Under the pieces are notes generated by a model, which did not search any database, had not been told where the DNA came from, and saw nothing but the letters and a program-made list of their open reading frames with translations. This document shows positions 33,163 to 42,594 of a DNA stretch of 54,775 bases, piece after piece. Every line of letters begins with the position of its first letter. The stretch's first letter is position 1. The stretch is taken from NCBI GenBank assembly GCA_964568845.1, contig CAZMSC010000009.1, positions 1 to 54,775 on the forward strand. The letters run 5' to 3'. The position numbers were made by a program, and so were the translations under genes. The DNA is from DTBU01 sp964568845 (GTDB lineage: Archaea; Thermoproteota; CALKCG01; B24).

Positions 33163-35991
33163 ATGCCGTTTAAAGGCGTATCAAAGCGATTGCTAGAGGT
33201 TCTCAAAGACGTGGGTTTAGAAGAGCCTACACCGATACAGGAGAAGGCGATACCTCTTATTCTCTCGGGTAGAAATGTACTGATAGTTGCACCTACTGGC
33301 TACGGTAAAACTGAAGCAGCTCTAATACCGGTACTTGAACTCTATCTTAGACTTGAAGATGAGCCGAAAGGCATGGCTATACTCTACATAACCCCTCTAA
33401 GGGCTTTAAACAGAGACCTTTTGAGAAGGATTAAGATGCTATGTGAAAAGTTAGGCTTAGAGGTGGATGTTAGACATGGTGATACGGATGAGGGGGACAG
33501 AAGGAGGCAAGCATTGAAGCCTCCTAAAATGCTGATAACAACGCCTGAAACACTTCAAGCCATTCTTCCGGGTAGAATTATGAAGGAACATTTTAAGAGC
33601 TTAAAGTGGGTTATTGTCGATGAGGTCCATGAATTGCTCGATAGTAAACGTGGAGTGCAATTGACTGTAGCGTTAGAGAGGATTAGAGCTATTAAAAACG
33701 GAGATTTCCAATTGATCGGAATATCTGCTACCCTAGCAGATCCAAAGCTTGCAGCGGAATTTATAGGTGGGTCGAAGACGGTGGACTTAGCCATAATCGA
33801 AGACCTTAAAAACACTGAAGTCATCGTGGATAACCCTCAACCTTCAGACGTAGACTTTGAAAAATCTACAGAGCTCGCTCTACCAGCGGATGCTGTAGCG
33901 AGGATTAGAACTTTGAAGAAGTATGTAGAAGATAGGTGTTCCCTCGTATTCGTGAACACGAGGGAGCACTCTGAAGTTTTAGCTTCAAGGTTAAAGGTTT
34001 TAGCACCAGAAGTTAAAGTTGGGGTACACCACGGCTCTCTATCTAAGGATGCCAGACAGGAGGCTGAGGAAGACATTAGGAAAGGTGGACTTAATGCTTT
34101 AATCTGCACAAGTAGTATGGAGCTTGGCGTGGATATCGGAAGACTGGACATGGTTATTCAATACATGTCCCCGAGGCAAGTTATTAGACTTATACATAGA
34201 GTTGGTAGAAGTGGTCATGGAGTTGGCAAAGTGGGTAGAGGATTGATCATAACGGCGTCTCCCGAAGATTCCCTTGAAGCTACGGTGATAGTTAGAAGAA
34301 TGTTTAGGAGACTTCTTGAGGAAGGTAGAATACATGAGCTGGCGTTCGACGTTTTAGCTCATCAAATAGCTGGTTTAACGCTTGATTTTAAACGTGTAAA
34401 GACTGAAACGGCTTACGAAGTGATTAAGCGCGCCTACCCATATAGAAGGCTCACAATGGACGATTTTATCGAAATTCTCAATTTCCTAAACAACATTGGA
34501 GTGGTTAGATGCCTGAACGGCGAATTACGGGCTACTCTTAAAACCTACAGCTACTACTTTGAAAATCTTTCAACAATTCCAGACGTTGAGCAATACGCTG
34601 TTAAAAATGCTTTAGACGGAAGAATGATCGGCGTTTTAGATCAAGAGTTTATAGGTGAGAGGGGGGAAGTAGGCCTAATTTTCATAATGAGGGGGCAGAC
34701 TTGGAGAATTTTAAGCATTGATCACGAGAAGAAATTAGTCAACGTTGAGCCAACAAGGGAGGTCGTAGGCGCGATACCTTCATGGGAGGGGGAGCTGATC
34801 CCGGTATCAAGAGAAGTGGCATCTGAAGTCTATGAAAACATCAGTAAAATTTACGATGAAATCAAATATGGCGGCGACCCCTTTAAACCCTTAAGAGATT
34901 ATAATTTGACGGATTCCGCCAAGTCTAAAATTGTAGAGTATATAAAAGAGCAGAGCAAGATGGGCATCTCCGTTCCCAGTCCTAGAAGAGTGTTGGTTGA
35001 AGGTTTTAGAGAAGCGGCTATCATACACGCACCTTTTGGAGACCTAATAAATAGAACACTAGCATTAACGTTGACGGCAGTGCTCAGCAATAGATTTGGG
35101 CATTCGATTGGTTTTCAATCAGACCCATACAGGATCTGCCTCCTGGGTTTATTCAACATACCGGTTCAAGAGGTTGTTGAGGAGATTAGAAGACTTAAAT
35201 CAGAGGAACTTACCCAACTACTTGAGATAATTTTACCGGAGACGGGTCTCTTTAAATGGAGGTTCTGGCACGTAGCGAAGAGGTTTGGCGTAGTAAGTAG
35301 GGATGCGGACTATAGTTCCTTAAAGGTTAAAGCGCTTATAGATGCTTATAGAGGAACCCCGATTTTCCGTGAAACTTTTAGAGAAATATTGACTGATAAA
35401 CTGGATTTAAAGGGAGCGATGAACGTTTTAGATGGGATTGCAAAGGGGGAAGTCAGCGTAGACGCTCTACCCCCCAGTTTAAACCCATCACCCATTGCTA
35501 TTCCAATACTTGAAAAAACCCTACCGCAGGATGTCCTTAGACCAGTATACTCAAATAGTGAGGCGTTGAGGCTACTTAAACTTAGGCTTATGAATACACG
35601 CGTAAAGCTCATATGCGTCTACAACAACGATTGGGAAACCATACTTAAAGTTGCAGACCTACCCGACAAGGTTAGATGCCCACGGTGTAGGTCGACGCTT
35701 ATAGCCGTCACTAAACCAGGGGATCAAGATTCTAGGAAAATAATCAAGATTTGGCTTGAAAGGAGAAAAATGGACGGGGAGATTAAGAATGCGTGGATGG
35801 GATTATGGCGGAGCGCTAGTCTAGTTCAAAGTTTAGGTAAACTTGCAGTCATGGTTATGGCTGGGAGGGGGATAGGGCCCATGACGGCTTCAAGGATACT
35901 GAGTAAACCATTTATAAACGAGGAGCAACTTCTCAAAGAGGTTTATAAAGCTGAAATAGAGTATATTAGGACGCGCCCATTCTGGGATTAA
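33163..35991 (+). CDS. Lhr-type DEAD/DEAH-box superfamily 2 helicase
   Basis: A large ATP-dependent nucleic-acid helicase of 942 residues. Motifs include the Q-like EEPTPIQEKAIP near residue 22, Walker A APTGYGKTEAAL near residue 45, the DEVH box in VDEVHELLDSKRG near residue 153, GISATLADP, and motif VI HRVGRSGHGVG near residue 344. The DSKRG following DEVH is typical of Lhr helicases. A long C-terminal region has a C-x2-C pair (CPRC near residue 842). ATG 33163 follows GAGAGGAGG by 12 bases; an upstream TTG at 33139 is less likely. It converges with the next gene, leaving a two-base gap. Confidence 0.88.
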   Translation: MPFKGVSKRLLEVLKDVGLEEPTPIQEKAIPLILSGRNVLIVAPTGYGKTEAALIPVLELYLRLEDEPKGMAILYITPLRALNRDLLRRIKMLCEKLGLEVDVRHGDTDEGDRRRQALKPPKMLITTPETLQAILPGRIMKEHFKSLKWVIVDEVHELLDSKRGVQLTVALERIRAIKNGDFQLIGISATLADPKLAAEFIGGSKTVDLAIIEDLKNTEVIVDNPQPSDVDFEKSTELALPADAVARIRTLKKYVEDRCSLVFVNTREHSEVLASRLKVLAPEVKVGVHHGSLSKDARQEAEEDIRKGGLNALICTSSMELGVDIGRLDMVIQYMSPRQVIRLIHRVGRSGHGVGKVGRGLIITASPEDSLEATVIVRRMFRRLLEEGRIHELAFDVLAHQIAGLTLDFKRVKTETAYEVIKRAYPYRRLTMDDFIEILNFLNNIGVVRCLNGELRATLKTYSYYFENLSTIPDVEQYAVKNALDGRMIGVLDQEFIGERGEVGLIFIMRGQTWRILSIDHEKKLVNVEPTREVVGAIPSWEGELIPVSREVASEVYENISKIYDEIKYGGDPFKPLRDYNLTDSAKSKIVEYIKEQSKMGISVPSPRRVLVEGFREAAIIHAPFGDLINRTLALTLTAVLSNRFGHSIGFQSDPYRICLLGLFNIPVQEVVEEIRRLKSEELTQLLEIILPETGLFKWRFWHVAKRFGVVSRDADYSSLKVKALIDAYRGTPIFRETFREILTDKLDLKGAMNVLDGIAKGEVSVDALPPSLNPSPIAIPILEKTLPQDVLRPVYSNSEALRLLKLRLMNTRVKLICVYNNDWETILKVADLPDKVRCPRCRSTLIAVTKPGDQDSRKIIKIWLERRKMDGEIKNAWMGLWRSASLVQSLGKLAVMVMAGRGIGPMTASRILSKPFINEEQLLKEVYKAEIEYIRTRPFWD

Positions 35992-35993
35992 GT

Positions 35994-36989
35994 CTAACCG
36001 AGCATTTCTTCAACTTTAACTGGCCTCTTTCTTCTCCAAGATTCCACGGCGGCTAAAGTTGCGGCTAAAGTCCTCAAACCCTCTTCTATCGGAACCTCTG
36101 TGTCAGCGTTTTCAACTATACTCTTTAGGAATTTTTTATCTTCTTCAAGATATGGATTTACTGAGTGCCTGATCTCTGTGGACTCCATACCCCTGTAGAT
36201 CTTCGCAGATTGAGGGCTTATTTCCAATTGAAGGCTCTTAGCAATAATCTTCAACCCTACAGCCCCACCCGTAGGTTGAGCGGCAGACGTATTCGATATC
36301 ACCCCTACAGCGCCATTGGTGAATCTGAGGGTGAAAACTCCAACATCTTCTATAGTAAAACCAGGTATGTCTGTGTGTAAAATTGTATCCATTTCTGTGT
36401 AGACGGTTTCGATCTCGCCGCATAGGAATCTGGCTAAGTCGAATATGTGAGTGGTCTGTTCTACGACTTGACCACCGCTCATATCTCTTCTAATCCACCA
36501 TCCTCCGATTGTCGATGGAATCCAACCCCACCAGTACCCCTCAACCAAACCTATTCTACCGCCTTCTTTCATTAGAGCCGTGCGTGCCCTCTTAACGCCG
36601 TCATATTGTCTCCAATGGTATCCAACCCAACTTTTAACGTTATACCTATGAATGGCATCAACCATAGATCTGGCGGTAGATATGTCTAACGCGATGGGTT
36701 TTTCTATGAAAACGTTAACATTTTTCTCAGCGGCTACGACGACCTCATCTTTATGGGCAAAAGGCGGAATGCATATCCAAACGGCATCTAAATGCTCCTT
36801 TTCAAACAAATCATGGTAGTTTGTGTAGGTTGATCCTGCCCCAACCCTATGGGCAAATGATAAAGCTCTAGATTCATCTATATCGCAGAAAGCTATCGGT
36901 TTAACACCGAGGCTTATAAGCTGGTTTAGATGATGGGAGGCTATACCTCCACATCCTATGAAGCCTATCTTAAGGTCTGTTATATCCAT
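35994..36989 (-). CDS. Gfo/Idh/MocA family NAD(P)-dependent oxidoreductase
   Basis: A 331-residue dehydrogenase acting on a sugar, inositol or related substrate. The N-terminal Rossmann fold has KIGFIGCGGIASHHLNQ. The catalytic-Lys region is VFIEKPIALD near residue 96, the family's EKP motif, followed by an alpha/beta substrate domain. It is the last gene of a minus-strand operon after an isomerase-like gene and a TIM-barrel isomerase gene. That context supports a sugar catabolic route. The substrate is not known. Confidence 0.9.
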   Translation of the reverse strand: MDITDLKIGFIGCGGIASHHLNQLISLGVKPIAFCDIDESRALSFAHRVGAGSTYTNYHDLFEKEHLDAVWICIPPFAHKDEVVVAAEKNVNVFIEKPIALDISTARSMVDAIHRYNVKSWVGYHWRQYDGVKRARTALMKEGGRIGLVEGYWWGWIPSTIGGWWIRRDMSGGQVVEQTTHIFDLARFLCGEIETVYTEMDTILHTDIPGFTIEDVGVFTLRFTNGAVGVISNTSAAQPTGGAVGLKIIAKSLQLEISPQSAKIYRGMESTEIRHSVNPYLEEDKKFLKSIVENADTEVPIEEGLRTLAATLAAVESWRRKRPVKVEEMLG

Positions 36990-37030
36990 TATCGGACACC
37001 GGGTTAAAGGTTGACGTGCAGGTTTATCCG

Positions 37031-38431
37031 TTAAACTACTACTGGTTTAATCCCTAGGAATTTACACGCGTCTTTTATTTCATCCACATAATCTCCATGA
37101 ATCATACTGGCGTGATGTACAAACCCTTCCTCTACTAAAACTCTGTAGAGCTTATCTAAATCTTCAACTTCAACCCAGCTGTAGGAGCCTCTCGTATAAA
37201 GTGGATCTTCCACAATCCTACCATGTGTTATAAGTATCTTAAATTCCCCTTTATGCTCCGTAAGCCTATTTATGGTCACGGTGTTTGGCTTAAGCTTAAA
37301 CTCGGCAGTTCCGTAAGACCTTTCCACACCTACATCTCTGAAGAGAATACTATGGTATCTAAGGTTTATTGGGCATTCAGGACATACGAGAGAGGCTGGT
37401 GCATTACCACAATGCCACATTAGAACGAGGTTATCTTTTTCCGGATGCCTTATAGTCCAATCTACGAAGTGTGGAGGAGTTGTTTCAAGTGAGGCTAGGT
37501 ACTGTATCAGCATTGTTAAAGCTCCGTATATGTCAGATTCACAGGCGCATAGCATCCCCGAATCCGTCAACCTCCCTAAGATGTGGCAGACAGCTATGCC
37601 ATATATGTGCTGGAATTCGACCCAACATCTAACGCCTGCGGCGGAAAGCTGTTTATCTCGGAACATCCTCCTCAGAACTGTTTCAACTTTGGCTATGAGT
37701 TTGAGTTTTTCAGGCGGAACTTCTGAGGATGTAACATACTTATTGATTTCTTGGACTATTTTTACAACATCGGGGTCGCCGTCGCTAAGAGAGTTAACTG
37801 ACAATACTACTTGGGATAAGTCTACTGGTACGACTTTCTGGCTGAAGCGTCTCAACATTTCAGCTTCGTTAAATGTACATGTTTCGAAGCGTTCAGGTCT
37901 AGGGCCGATAAGCCCTATGTTAGCCCATTTAAACCCGCTTACTATGGCGCACGTCCTCGCAAACGTGTTGACAGCCTTGAGGAAGAGCTCATCTTCCGGA
38001 AACACTATGCCCAGAAACTTAAACGGCAGCTCTCTACGGTATAGGGCTGATGTCAGGGATAATGTGCCACAGAAGCTGTCTGATTTTCTGAAACCTTCGG
38101 GACTTATAGTAGGCTCCTTGGTTGCGAAAACCATCACGGGTACTCTTAAACTATCTGCTATTCTAGCGCCTGCCACTTCATCTCCAAAGGTCATGGTGCC
38201 TAAGATTAAACCCTCGACGCCTTCAGCCTTAAAAAGCCGTATGACCTTATCGGCGTCTTCATCGTTTCTGACGAGGCCGTTTTTAGTCAAGTTCTCAGAC
38301 GGATATAGGAGCGTTATATCCTCAACTTCAGACAACGTTTTAATGAAACGTTTTCTAAGCTCTATGGCCCAATCTTCGTCGAAGGGCTCTCTATGCAGGG
38401 GGACGAAACCTATCTTAACCTTCCTCAACAA
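37031..38431 (-). CDS. L-fucose/L-arabinose isomerase family protein
   Basis: A 466-residue member of the fucose/arabinose isomerase-like superfamily, which interconverts aldoses and ketoses using a divalent metal. Visible features are VEGLILGTMTFGDEVAGA near residue 72, CESDIYGALTMLIQYL near residue 297 with Glu and Asp candidates for metal binding, LMWHCGNAP near residue 333, and the late HHASMIHGDY. The TTG start follows GGAGGTGG at close spacing. It sits between the TIM-barrel isomerase and the Gfo/Idh gene. The true sugar is unknown; arabinose, fucose or a rarer sugar are possible. Confidence 0.82.
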   Translation of the reverse strand: MLRKVKIGFVPLHREPFDEDWAIELRKRFIKTLSEVEDITLLYPSENLTKNGLVRNDEDADKVIRLFKAEGVEGLILGTMTFGDEVAGARIADSLRVPVMVFATKEPTISPEGFRKSDSFCGTLSLTSALYRRELPFKFLGIVFPEDELFLKAVNTFARTCAIVSGFKWANIGLIGPRPERFETCTFNEAEMLRRFSQKVVPVDLSQVVLSVNSLSDGDPDVVKIVQEINKYVTSSEVPPEKLKLIAKVETVLRRMFRDKQLSAAGVRCWVEFQHIYGIAVCHILGRLTDSGMLCACESDIYGALTMLIQYLASLETTPPHFVDWTIRHPEKDNLVLMWHCGNAPASLVCPECPINLRYHSILFRDVGVERSYGTAEFKLKPNTVTINRLTEHKGEFKILITHGRIVEDPLYTRGSYSWVEVEDLDKLYRVLVEEGFVHHASMIHGDYVDEIKDACKFLGIKPVVV

Positions 38432-38444
38432 ACCACCTCCATTT

Positions 38445-39392
38445 TTAACTTAAAAACTCCCTCAGGAAACGGATACCATTCACTATTTCATATTCTACTT
38501 CGAGGAAGTCTATAAGCTTATGCTTTGAGTATCTTGGCGAACATATTTCATATGAAACATACCTGTTATAGCCTGTGCTTTTCAAAGCCTCTACAAACGG
38601 TTTAACTATACGTTTAAACACGCCAGTTCCCATAGGAGCCCTCTCGATCCTCGACGCTCTCAATGTAGAGCCGCCTCCGGCGGGGACTATTATGAATTTA
38701 CCTGGTCTTTCAACGGAATCGCCAACATGTACATGCGCCAACAGTTTCCCAACCTTCCCATAAATCGTTTTAAACCTTTCTAAGACGTCTCCACCGTACG
38801 GGTCTACGTCTCTAACCCATATTAAAAGTTCAGGGTCTATACATGCCTTTAACGCATCTGAACCGACTTCCTCTATCATGTCTAATACGTCTTCGTAGCT
38901 TTCCATGATTGGCGGATGGTTTTGCAAAGCTAAAGTTACACCGTAGTCTTCAGCAAACTTTGAAACCTCTTTAAATGCCTCAACGCATAAACGCCAATGC
39001 TCGTGATACGGTATGGAGACGTCTACATCAGCCATACCTGCTGCGAAAACGCGTACGACATCTGTCTCAAGATCCCTCGCGAGTTTTACAAGCTCTTTGA
39101 CATAGAGTATGTTAAGCTCTCTCCTAAATGCATCAGAACCTGAGAAATCGTTGTAACCAGCTATAGCAGCTATCTCAAGACCATTTGATGACGCCAGTTC
39201 TCTAAGGTTTCTCCTAGATTCCGCGGATAGGTCTCCCGGGTTTGCGTGGGGCCTCTTACCCATCAGTTCAACACCATCGAAGCCATACCGTTTAACTTTC
39301 GGTATAAGCTCTTCAAGGAAGACTGGGCTTCCCCTGTAGAAGAAGCCGGATAGGCTTACGCTATGCAGGGAGAGCTTCAAAACTTTAACCAC
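38445..39392 (-). CDS. Sugar phosphate isomerase/epimerase (xylose isomerase-like TIM barrel)
   Basis: A 315-residue AP-endonuclease-2/xylose-isomerase-like TIM barrel. Metal-ligand positions are seen in DGVELMG near residue 40, LALQNHPP near residue 157, ACIDPELL near residue 188, LAHVHVGD near residue 215 and VSYEICSP near residue 285. Such proteins isomerise or epimerise keto-sugars or inositol derivatives. First gene of the three-gene sugar operon, 13 bases before the isomerase-like gene. The 385 bases upstream would hold its promoter. Confidence 0.85.
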   Translation of the reverse strand: MVKVLKLSLHSVSLSGFFYRGSPVFLEELIPKVKRYGFDGVELMGKRPHANPGDLSAESRRNLRELASSNGLEIAAIAGYNDFSGSDAFRRELNILYVKELVKLARDLETDVVRVFAAGMADVDVSIPYHEHWRLCVEAFKEVSKFAEDYGVTLALQNHPPIMESYEDVLDMIEEVGSDALKACIDPELLIWVRDVDPYGGDVLERFKTIYGKVGKLLAHVHVGDSVERPGKFIIVPAGGGSTLRASRIERAPMGTGVFKRIVKPFVEALKSTGYNRYVSYEICSPRYSKHKLIDFLEVEYEIVNGIRFLREFLS

Positions 39393-39777
39393 CTAATTAA
39401 AAGCAATTTCTAATACTATTTAACGTTAAAGGTTGTATTGTACGCGCCGGATTCTTCCGGAACCTATAGAATATACTTCTCTAATATCGACCCTACGGCT
39501 GAAAACTCCAGAACTACTACGGTAGCATATGCGTAGAGGGGTTCGAAGAAACACCGGAATCAACCGCTAAATTATAGACGTTTATTAAAACATCGGAAGG
39601 AAATGGTTTATAAGTTAAATTTCAAACATATTCCCCTAAGCATTTTTCCCTTCCAATTCTCTCTTTATTACTACAGTAGTAATATTTGCACACGCTCTAG
39701 TTTGAACAGGCTTGCGAGGGAGTGGACTTAAACCAATTATGGAAAATGGGGTTAAACGCAGGGGAAAATCCTATCAT
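39393..39777. other. Intergenic stretch without a recognisable gene
   Basis: AT-rich sequence between the sugar operon start and the end of the COG2521 methyltransferase gene. I see no tRNA, no coding frame with a ribosome site and no mobile remnant. It holds a short hairpin CCGGATTCTTCCGG and a perfect 19-base palindrome at 39666-39684. Confidence 0.5.
39666..39684. promoter_or_regulatory. Perfect palindrome, candidate operator
   Basis: TATTACTAC-A-GTAGTAATA is an exact 9-base inverted repeat around one base. That is the shape expected for a dimeric helix-turn-helix repressor rather than a terminator, since no T-run follows on either side. It lies about 275 bases upstream of the sugar operon start and about 95 bases downstream of the methyltransferase stop. 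The regulator is unknown. Confidence 0.4.
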
Positions 39778-40668
39778 TTAAGCTAAATAGTGTTCTTGAC
39801 CTTTATACGCGACCATAGCCAATGCTTCTGACACCTTCCTAACCGTAAAGCCAACCATCTCAAGCCTGTTTTTAACACCAGCCATTACGTTCCTTCCACT
39901 TCTATAGCCTGGCTGACCGGTATAGTGCACGAGTATGCCCCTGGGCTTAAGAATTCTGTAAAGTTCACGGTAGAATTCTAATCCGTACAATTCTCCGGCC
40001 AATGACAACCTAGGAGGATCATGCATAATTCTGTCGAAGGAATTATCAGCTAAATGTTTAACGACTTTTAAAGCATCCTCAACCACTATGGTGATTCTGC
40101 TGTCTTCAAGCCATCTACTCCACGGGTTAAAACAGGCGATTTCAAGCACGTTAACATCCTTCTCCACAGTCAATACTTCACCAGCTCCAAATTTTAAAGC
40201 CCATATAGCAGTATAGCCTAATCCGGTGCAGATGTCTAAGACTCTACAGCCCCTTCTAATCGATAGTAGCTTAACCTTGACCTCCGAGTCCTTCCAAGGA
40301 GTAACGTCTAGAATACGGTGCATATGAATACCATCTATCTCTATTGTAGGAGCGGTATTTGGAGTCACAGGCTTAAGCTTATAGTAGTGACCTTCACAAG
40401 CTTTAGCGATTTTAAAGAGAGAGCCGTCTAAAATAGCGTAAACAGCTTCCTCAGCCAACGCCTTTTTAAACTCTTCAACATGAACCTTCGAACCACGTAT
40501 CATAACGTAGTCTTCATCTACGTAAACTTTCTCCTTTGAGAGACCCATGTCTAAGGAGGTGTGGATTTCCCCAGCTGGAGTAGAGCTTAAAATTTCTCTA
40601 ACCGTCCAAGGTGTTAAAACTGGAGCCTCCTTAAAACGATACTTAAACGTTTTAAAAAGCGTAGACAT
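39778..40668 (-). CDS. Archaeal SAM-dependent methyltransferase (COG2521)
   Basis: A 296-residue class I methyltransferase of a mainly archaeal family. An N-terminal region includes STPAGEIHTSLDMGLSKE and a VDEDYVMI stretch. The Rossmann core begins VLDICTGLGYTAIWAL near residue 144, with VEKDVNVLEIA, and the candidate active-site segment is MHDPPRLSLAGELYG near residue 216, resembling the D/NPPx of nucleic-acid amino-methyltransferases. The substrate is unknown; tRNA or rRNA is often suggested for this family. It stands alone. Confidence 0.82.
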   Translation of the reverse strand: MSTLFKTFKYRFKEAPVLTPWTVREILSSTPAGEIHTSLDMGLSKEKVYVDEDYVMIRGSKVHVEEFKKALAEEAVYAILDGSLFKIAKACEGHYYKLKPVTPNTAPTIEIDGIHMHRILDVTPWKDSEVKVKLLSIRRGCRVLDICTGLGYTAIWALKFGAGEVLTVEKDVNVLEIACFNPWSRWLEDSRITIVVEDALKVVKHLADNSFDRIMHDPPRLSLAGELYGLEFYRELYRILKPRGILVHYTGQPGYRSGRNVMAGVKNRLEMVGFTVRKVSEALAMVAYKGQEHYLA

Positions 40669-40799
40669 CGCTCTTTCAGCACATATGTGTTAAAGGGTGG
40701 AGTTAAATAGTTTAATCTAGGAAAAACGTGCATCCTAATTATGGATGAAATTGATAAAGCTGAATAATAAACTCCCTTTAATAGAAGTGTTGTGAGAGA

Positions 40800-41588
40800 A
40801 TGAAGATTTATATTCTAACAGATATGGAGGGGATTAGCGGCATTTGGCGCCCCGAGCAGGTGCAGAAGGGGTATCCAGAATATGAAAAAGCCCGTAGACT
40901 ACTTTGCGAAGAGGTTAATTCTGCCGTTGCCGGAGCCTTTGACGGTGGAGCTACGGAAGTCGTTGTACTAGATGGACACAGCGGTGGCGACAATTTTATA
41001 TTGGAGATGCTGGATGAGAGGGCAGTTTATGAGACTGTGAAAAACCCGTTGGAGGTTATGCCAAGTCTCGATGAAAACTTCAGCGGGCTGATACAAGTTG
41101 GCTGCCACGCGATGGCCGGAACTTTAAATGCGTTTCTAGATCATACTCAATCATCGACTTCATGGTTTAACCTCTACATTAACGGGAGGAGGTTTGGTGA
41201 AATCGGTCAAGCGGGAGCTTATGCTGGTGCCTTCGGCGTACCAGTCATCATGGTTACTGGAGATTCTGCTGCGTGTAAGGAGGCACGTGACTTCTTTGGA
41301 GATGTTGAGTTGGTCTCGGTTAAAGAAGGGCTTGGTAGGAATAGGGCTAAGTGCATAGCCTCTGAACGCGCTCATAAAATGATACATGATGCATCTATGA
41401 GGGCTGTTCAACGCGTCGGGATTGGGGCTTTTAAACCATTCATCCTTGAAACGCCAATCGAAATGAAGCTGGAGCTTTGCCGAAGCGACTACGCCGATGA
41501 ATACGCCGCCAGACCAGGTGTAGAACGTCTGGATGCACGTACCGTACGTAAGATCATTAAGAGCGCTAAGGAAATATACTATTGGTAA
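40800..41588 (+). CDS. M55-family D-aminopeptidase (DppA-like)
   Basis: A 262-residue zinc peptidase of the M55 family, which removes D-amino acids from peptides. ILTDMEGISG at the N-terminus supplies Asp8 and Glu10. VGCHAMAG near residue 102 and FLDHTQSS near residue 112 supply His ligands and the catalytic region. GEIGQAGAYAGAFGVPV and MVTGDSAACKEA are characteristic. Length is standard. It sits alone upstream of the surface-protein region, with ATG 40800 and no obvious ribosome site. A peptide-scavenging role is inferred. Confidence 0.9.
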   Translation: MKIYILTDMEGISGIWRPEQVQKGYPEYEKARRLLCEEVNSAVAGAFDGGATEVVVLDGHSGGDNFILEMLDERAVYETVKNPLEVMPSLDENFSGLIQVGCHAMAGTLNAFLDHTQSSTSWFNLYINGRRFGEIGQAGAYAGAFGVPVIMVTGDSAACKEARDFFGDVELVSVKEGLGRNRAKCIASERAHKMIHDASMRAVQRVGIGAFKPFILETPIEMKLELCRSDYADEYAARPGVERLDARTVRKIIKSAKEIYYW

Positions 41589-41802
41589 TGTGGTTTCAGG
41601 CAAGAAGTTCTGGGGACGTGTTGAAGCCAATTCATTAGTCTTTCAGCAGAACAGTTCGCCAACACAATCTCTGAAATGAAAAATTGAAGAAAGATGTTAA
41701 GGTTTTATGATTAGAGGGGAAAATGGACGTGTAATAGTTCAGCCGAATCTACATTAATATTTAAAAGTTAGTTTATCAGTTAAAATCCAACAGTATACCG
41801 TC

Positions 41803-42483
41803 ATGAAAATCCGTTCGTTAAAAGTGTTAATAACTGTTCTGATAGTGGTCATGGGTGTACAAACAATTTTAAGTACTTCTTTGGAAGAGAAGCGTTGTCA
41901 GAGCATTACAGTATACAGATGTAGGAGTTTGATTAATTACGCCTTAACTGAGGGCACTCCAAAGTCTCATAGAGATGATAGGGCTGATGAGTTCGTACAT
42001 AGAATCCGATGGGATGAGACGAGTGTTAGCGAGGTGAGTTTTCCAACTGTAAGTGAAGCTTTAAGTTGGGTTTATGAGAACATCGTTTACTGTTACGATG
42101 AGTTTTCCTATGGGTGTTTGGAGGCCTGGGCAATCCCGGAAGCGACGCTAACATTTAAAACCGTCAATGGTTCAGAGGGGCTTTACGGAGATTGTGAAGA
42201 CTTAGCGATCCTATTGGCGTCTCTAATAAAGTTTCATACGCTTGAATTCAACCCCGAAGAAGACGACGTCTACGTAATGTGCGGCCTCCTTGAGTTAAAA
42301 CCTGGGGTAGCAGCGTTACATGCGTGGGTGGTATTTTACGATGGAGGTGAACATAGGTGGTATGAAATAGACCCTACGAAGAACCATATGAGAACTATAG
42401 CATACCCGACGAACGGTACACTATGGTTTAACGACGTGGGAGTGTTCGGCTTTCAACCCGGATACTACCCAGAGTATTGTTAA
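41803..42483 (+). CDS. Secreted transglutaminase-like cysteine protein
   Basis: A 226-residue exported protein: an N-terminal hydrophobic signal (residues 6-25) followed by a transglutaminase-like domain with the triad Cys131 (YGDCEDLAILLASLI), His173 (ALHAWVVFY) and Asp190 (WYEIDPT). Such domains act as peptidases or amide cross-linkers. Several additional Cys residues could form disulfides outside the cell. It is 111 bases upstream of the first mini-PA14 gene on the same strand and opens the surface region. Target unknown. Confidence 0.8.
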   Translation: MKIRSLKVLITVLIVVMGVQTILSTSLEEKRCQSITVYRCRSLINYALTEGTPKSHRDDRADEFVHRIRWDETSVSEVSFPTVSEALSWVYENIVYCYDEFSYGCLEAWAIPEATLTFKTVNGSEGLYGDCEDLAILLASLIKFHTLEFNPEEDDVYVMCGLLELKPGVAALHAWVVFYDGGEHRWYEIDPTKNHMRTIAYPTNGTLWFNDVGVFGFQPGYYPEYC

Positions 42484-42594
42484 CTATTTTCAAATCACGT
42501 AAGTCGTTGTTATCGTTAATGTCCATCTGAAGATGTCGATTTACTGAAAAGTTTTAAGCAAGTCTTTCGAAGAAGGTTTTGGAGAGCGATTTAT

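Noticed and set aside
37530..38453. 307-codon open frame on the plus strand opposite the isomerase-like gene
   Set aside because: It is the complement of well-supported coding sequence, Ser/Thr-rich, with no family resemblance.
39520..39570. GGGGTTCGAAG-like stretch resembling a tRNA T arm
   Set aside because: No matching T stem, anticodon arm or acceptor stem can be formed around it.
39393..39777. Possible small gene in the 385-base gap
   Set aside because: The frames present (for example from ATG 39603) lack ribosome sites and encode low-complexity-looking residues; nothing supports coding.
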